64,000 nt of DNA. Source: an uncultured Lachnospiraceae bacterium (GTDB lineage: Bacteria; Bacillota; Clostridia; Lachnospirales; Lachnospiraceae). The notes beneath the pieces are model-generated. The model searched no databases. It saw only the letters and a program-made list of their open reading frames with translations, and was not told the DNA's origin. The stretch covers positions 74,931-138,930 of the forward strand of contig CAJUTC010000004.1 of the NCBI GenBank assembly GCA_910589195.1, written 5' to 3'. Positions 62,774 to 64,000 of the stretch are shown here, in pieces. A program made the position numbers and the translations under genes. How positions within the stretch are numbered: position 1 is the first letter of the stretch; each line of letters opens with the position of its first letter.

Positions 62774-63805
62774 TCATTTCCATAAAAATGGAGGATACTC
62801 ATCTAAATCTTCTCGCAAGTATCTTGCAAGCAACATTGATTGTACAAAAGGAACCATTCCCCATTCGACCTTTTCTTGCAAAAATGGGTGAGTAATAACT
62901 TCTTTTTTACGATTTTGCCACTCAATTAGTATCTGTTTCCTTGCTGTATCTTTCATAAGTACTGCGCCATTTTCTCTTTTTTGAAAATCTTTTGCTGATA
63001 TAATCCTTTTATTAATGAGTGTTAGAACAAAACGATCAGCCAGAACTGCCCGCAGCTCTTCCATCATGTCCAACGCAAGCGAAATTCTGCCTGGCCTGTC
63101 ACAATGCATAAACCCTACATATGGATCTAATCCAACGGTTTCCAATGCCGCAGCTGTAGTATTCGCTAATAAGGTATATGTAAATGACAACATAGCATTT
63201 ACATTATCTAATGGCGGTCTCTTATTTCTTCCTTGAAATAAAAAGTCTTTTTTCTGTTGTAAAATCATTTCGTCAAATACACTGAAGTAAACACTTGCAG
63301 CCTCGCCCTCATATCCACGAAGTTCATTTTTACTCTCACAATTCCGGATGGCTTTTAAAGACTCTTTTAAATACTCTGTTGCTTTTTTTACACGTTCATA
63401 ATCAACTTGCATACTATGATCACGAAGAGCTCTCTCTAGTACCCATCTTGCATTATATACTTTCCCTATAATACAATTTTTAGCAATAGCAAGACTCTTT
63501 GCTTCTTCTTCAGCTATTTGATATTGAGCCTTTCGAAGTAGTACATTCCCCTTGATGGTGCCAGTTACCCTCCCAAGGAACTTCCCTTGAGGCGATAAAT
63601 AACATAATGAGATATTTTTTTCCGCACATGCCTCCATTAAGGCTGGGCTTGTACCCTTATAGCCAAATGCAACAATCCCTTCTAAATTGTGCAGGGGAAG
63701 CCGTCCTATTTCTAATTTTTCCTCTAATACAACAACATTTTCACCATCTAATGCCAAATAGCTATGTGGGGATGTTACATACAACGTATTTAATAATTTT
63801 TTCAT
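62774..63805 (-). CDS. cas1: CRISPR-associated integrase Cas1 (type I-C)
   Basis: A 343-residue protein. It begins MKKLLNTLYVTSPHSYLALD and has the active-site Glu in NELRGYEGEAASVYFSVF, the His in VGLDPYVGFMHCDRPGRIS and the Asp in the following SLALDMMEELRAVLADR. It inserts new spacers with Cas2. The start overlaps the cas4 stop (ATGA). Confidence 0.96.
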   Translation of the reverse strand: MKKLLNTLYVTSPHSYLALDGENVVVLEEKLEIGRLPLHNLEGIVAFGYKGTSPALMEACAEKNISLCYLSPQGKFLGRVTGTIKGNVLLRKAQYQIAEEEAKSLAIAKNCIIGKVYNARWVLERALRDHSMQVDYERVKKATEYLKESLKAIRNCESKNELRGYEGEAASVYFSVFDEMILQQKKDFLFQGRNKRPPLDNVNAMLSFTYTLLANTTAAALETVGLDPYVGFMHCDRPGRISLALDMMEELRAVLADRFVLTLINKRIISAKDFQKRENGAVLMKDTARKQILIEWQNRKKEVITHPFLQEKVEWGMVPFVQSMLLARYLREDLDEYPPFLWK

Positions 63806-64000
63806 TCCTGAGCCTCTAAAAATATCTGGCTAATATATTGTTTTACATTCGGAGCTTTTCCTAACTTGGGAAGACAAATTTCTTTCAGCGAACATGCATT
63901 ACAACTTTTACTCCACTTTACTTTTGGGGTCCAACCTCGTTTATATAATTGATGCATCTCCTTCAACAGTTCTTGAACCTTATAGCGGAGTTCCTCTGTT
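63802..64000 (-). CDS. cas4: CRISPR-associated exonuclease Cas4, C-terminal part
   Basis: The visible 65 residues run TEELRYKVQELLKEMHQLYK to the stop. They carry the Cys cluster of the iron-sulfur domain (SKSCNACSLKEICLPKLGK). The gene starts beyond the right edge, where the rest of the cas genes (cas3, cas5, cas8c and cas7) would be expected. Confidence 0.9.
   Translation of the reverse strand, partial: TEELRYKVQELLKEMHQLYKRGWTPKVKWSKSCNACSLKEICLPKLGKAPNVKQYISQIFLEAQE

Overview
The window looks like a chromosomal segment of an anaerobic, low-to-mid GC Firmicute of the Lachnospiraceae/Clostridia type. The basis is an NADP-type [FeFe]-hydrogenase operon, a second hydrogenase-like 'sensory' operon, Bce-type two-component/ABC modules, choline-binding-like cell wall repeats, AGGAGG-type ribosome binding sites and a type I-C CRISPR system. 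No rRNA or tRNA gene was seen, and no phage or transposase gene. Species cannot be fixed from sequence reading alone.

Layout. 1-7.5 kb (minus strand): a surface-fibre operon with the signal peptidase SipW, four short TasA/CalY (camelysin)-like secreted proteins and a very large von Willebrand A surface protein that runs off the left edge. Its upstream region (7.5-7.9 kb) holds two near-identical palindromes on either side of promoters facing away from the operon. 8.0-8.35 kb: a cassette resembling a type I toxin-antitoxin module. 8.6-14.5 kb: an rRNA methyltransferase, a membrane acyltransferase with a structured leader, and a BlaR1/BlaI pair whose receptor carries a large extra C-terminal domain. 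14.8-24.5 kb: the hydrogenase block, made of hndA-HATPase-hndB-hndC-hndD on the minus strand, a MerR-type regulator with a membrane tail, and a tightly overlapping plus-strand operon (DRTGG, RsbW-like ATPase, altered [FeFe]-hydrogenase-like protein, DRTGG, PHP phosphoesterase) that is probably regulatory.

24.7-38.9 kb: acetyltransferase, secreted NodB deacetylase, a BceABRS-like peptide-antibiotic resistance module, thrS, glyoxalase-like and metallo-hydrolase genes, a MATE-MerR pair and uxuA. 39.5-47.4 kb: an 8-oxoguanine-deaminase-like amidohydrolase, another MATE pump, an unrecognised 154-residue protein behind a 51-bp tandem repeat, a cell-wall-binding protein, an acetyltransferase, a cytidylate-kinase-like protein and a 4Fe-4S aldo/keto reductase. 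47.4-54.8 kb (minus): amt and a PII gene, an NSS transporter overlapping rtcB, and an amino acid ABC importer. 55.3-59.9 kb (plus): a protein with two tandem polysaccharide-deacetylase/imidase domains, coupled to a MATE pump and followed by an AraC regulator. 60.4-64 kb: a 29-repeat type I-C CRISPR array with cas2, cas1 and the end of cas4, all read on the minus strand.

Across the window there is a dispersed intergenic element of about 110 bp that folds into two hairpins. There are two close copies, one clear partial copy and one diverged copy. The most unusual candidates are the SipW/TasA/VWA surface system with its mirrored palindromes, the hydrogenase-like sensor operon beside the catalytic hydrogenase, the dispersed hairpin element, the tandem-repeat leader, and the duplicated deacetylase.
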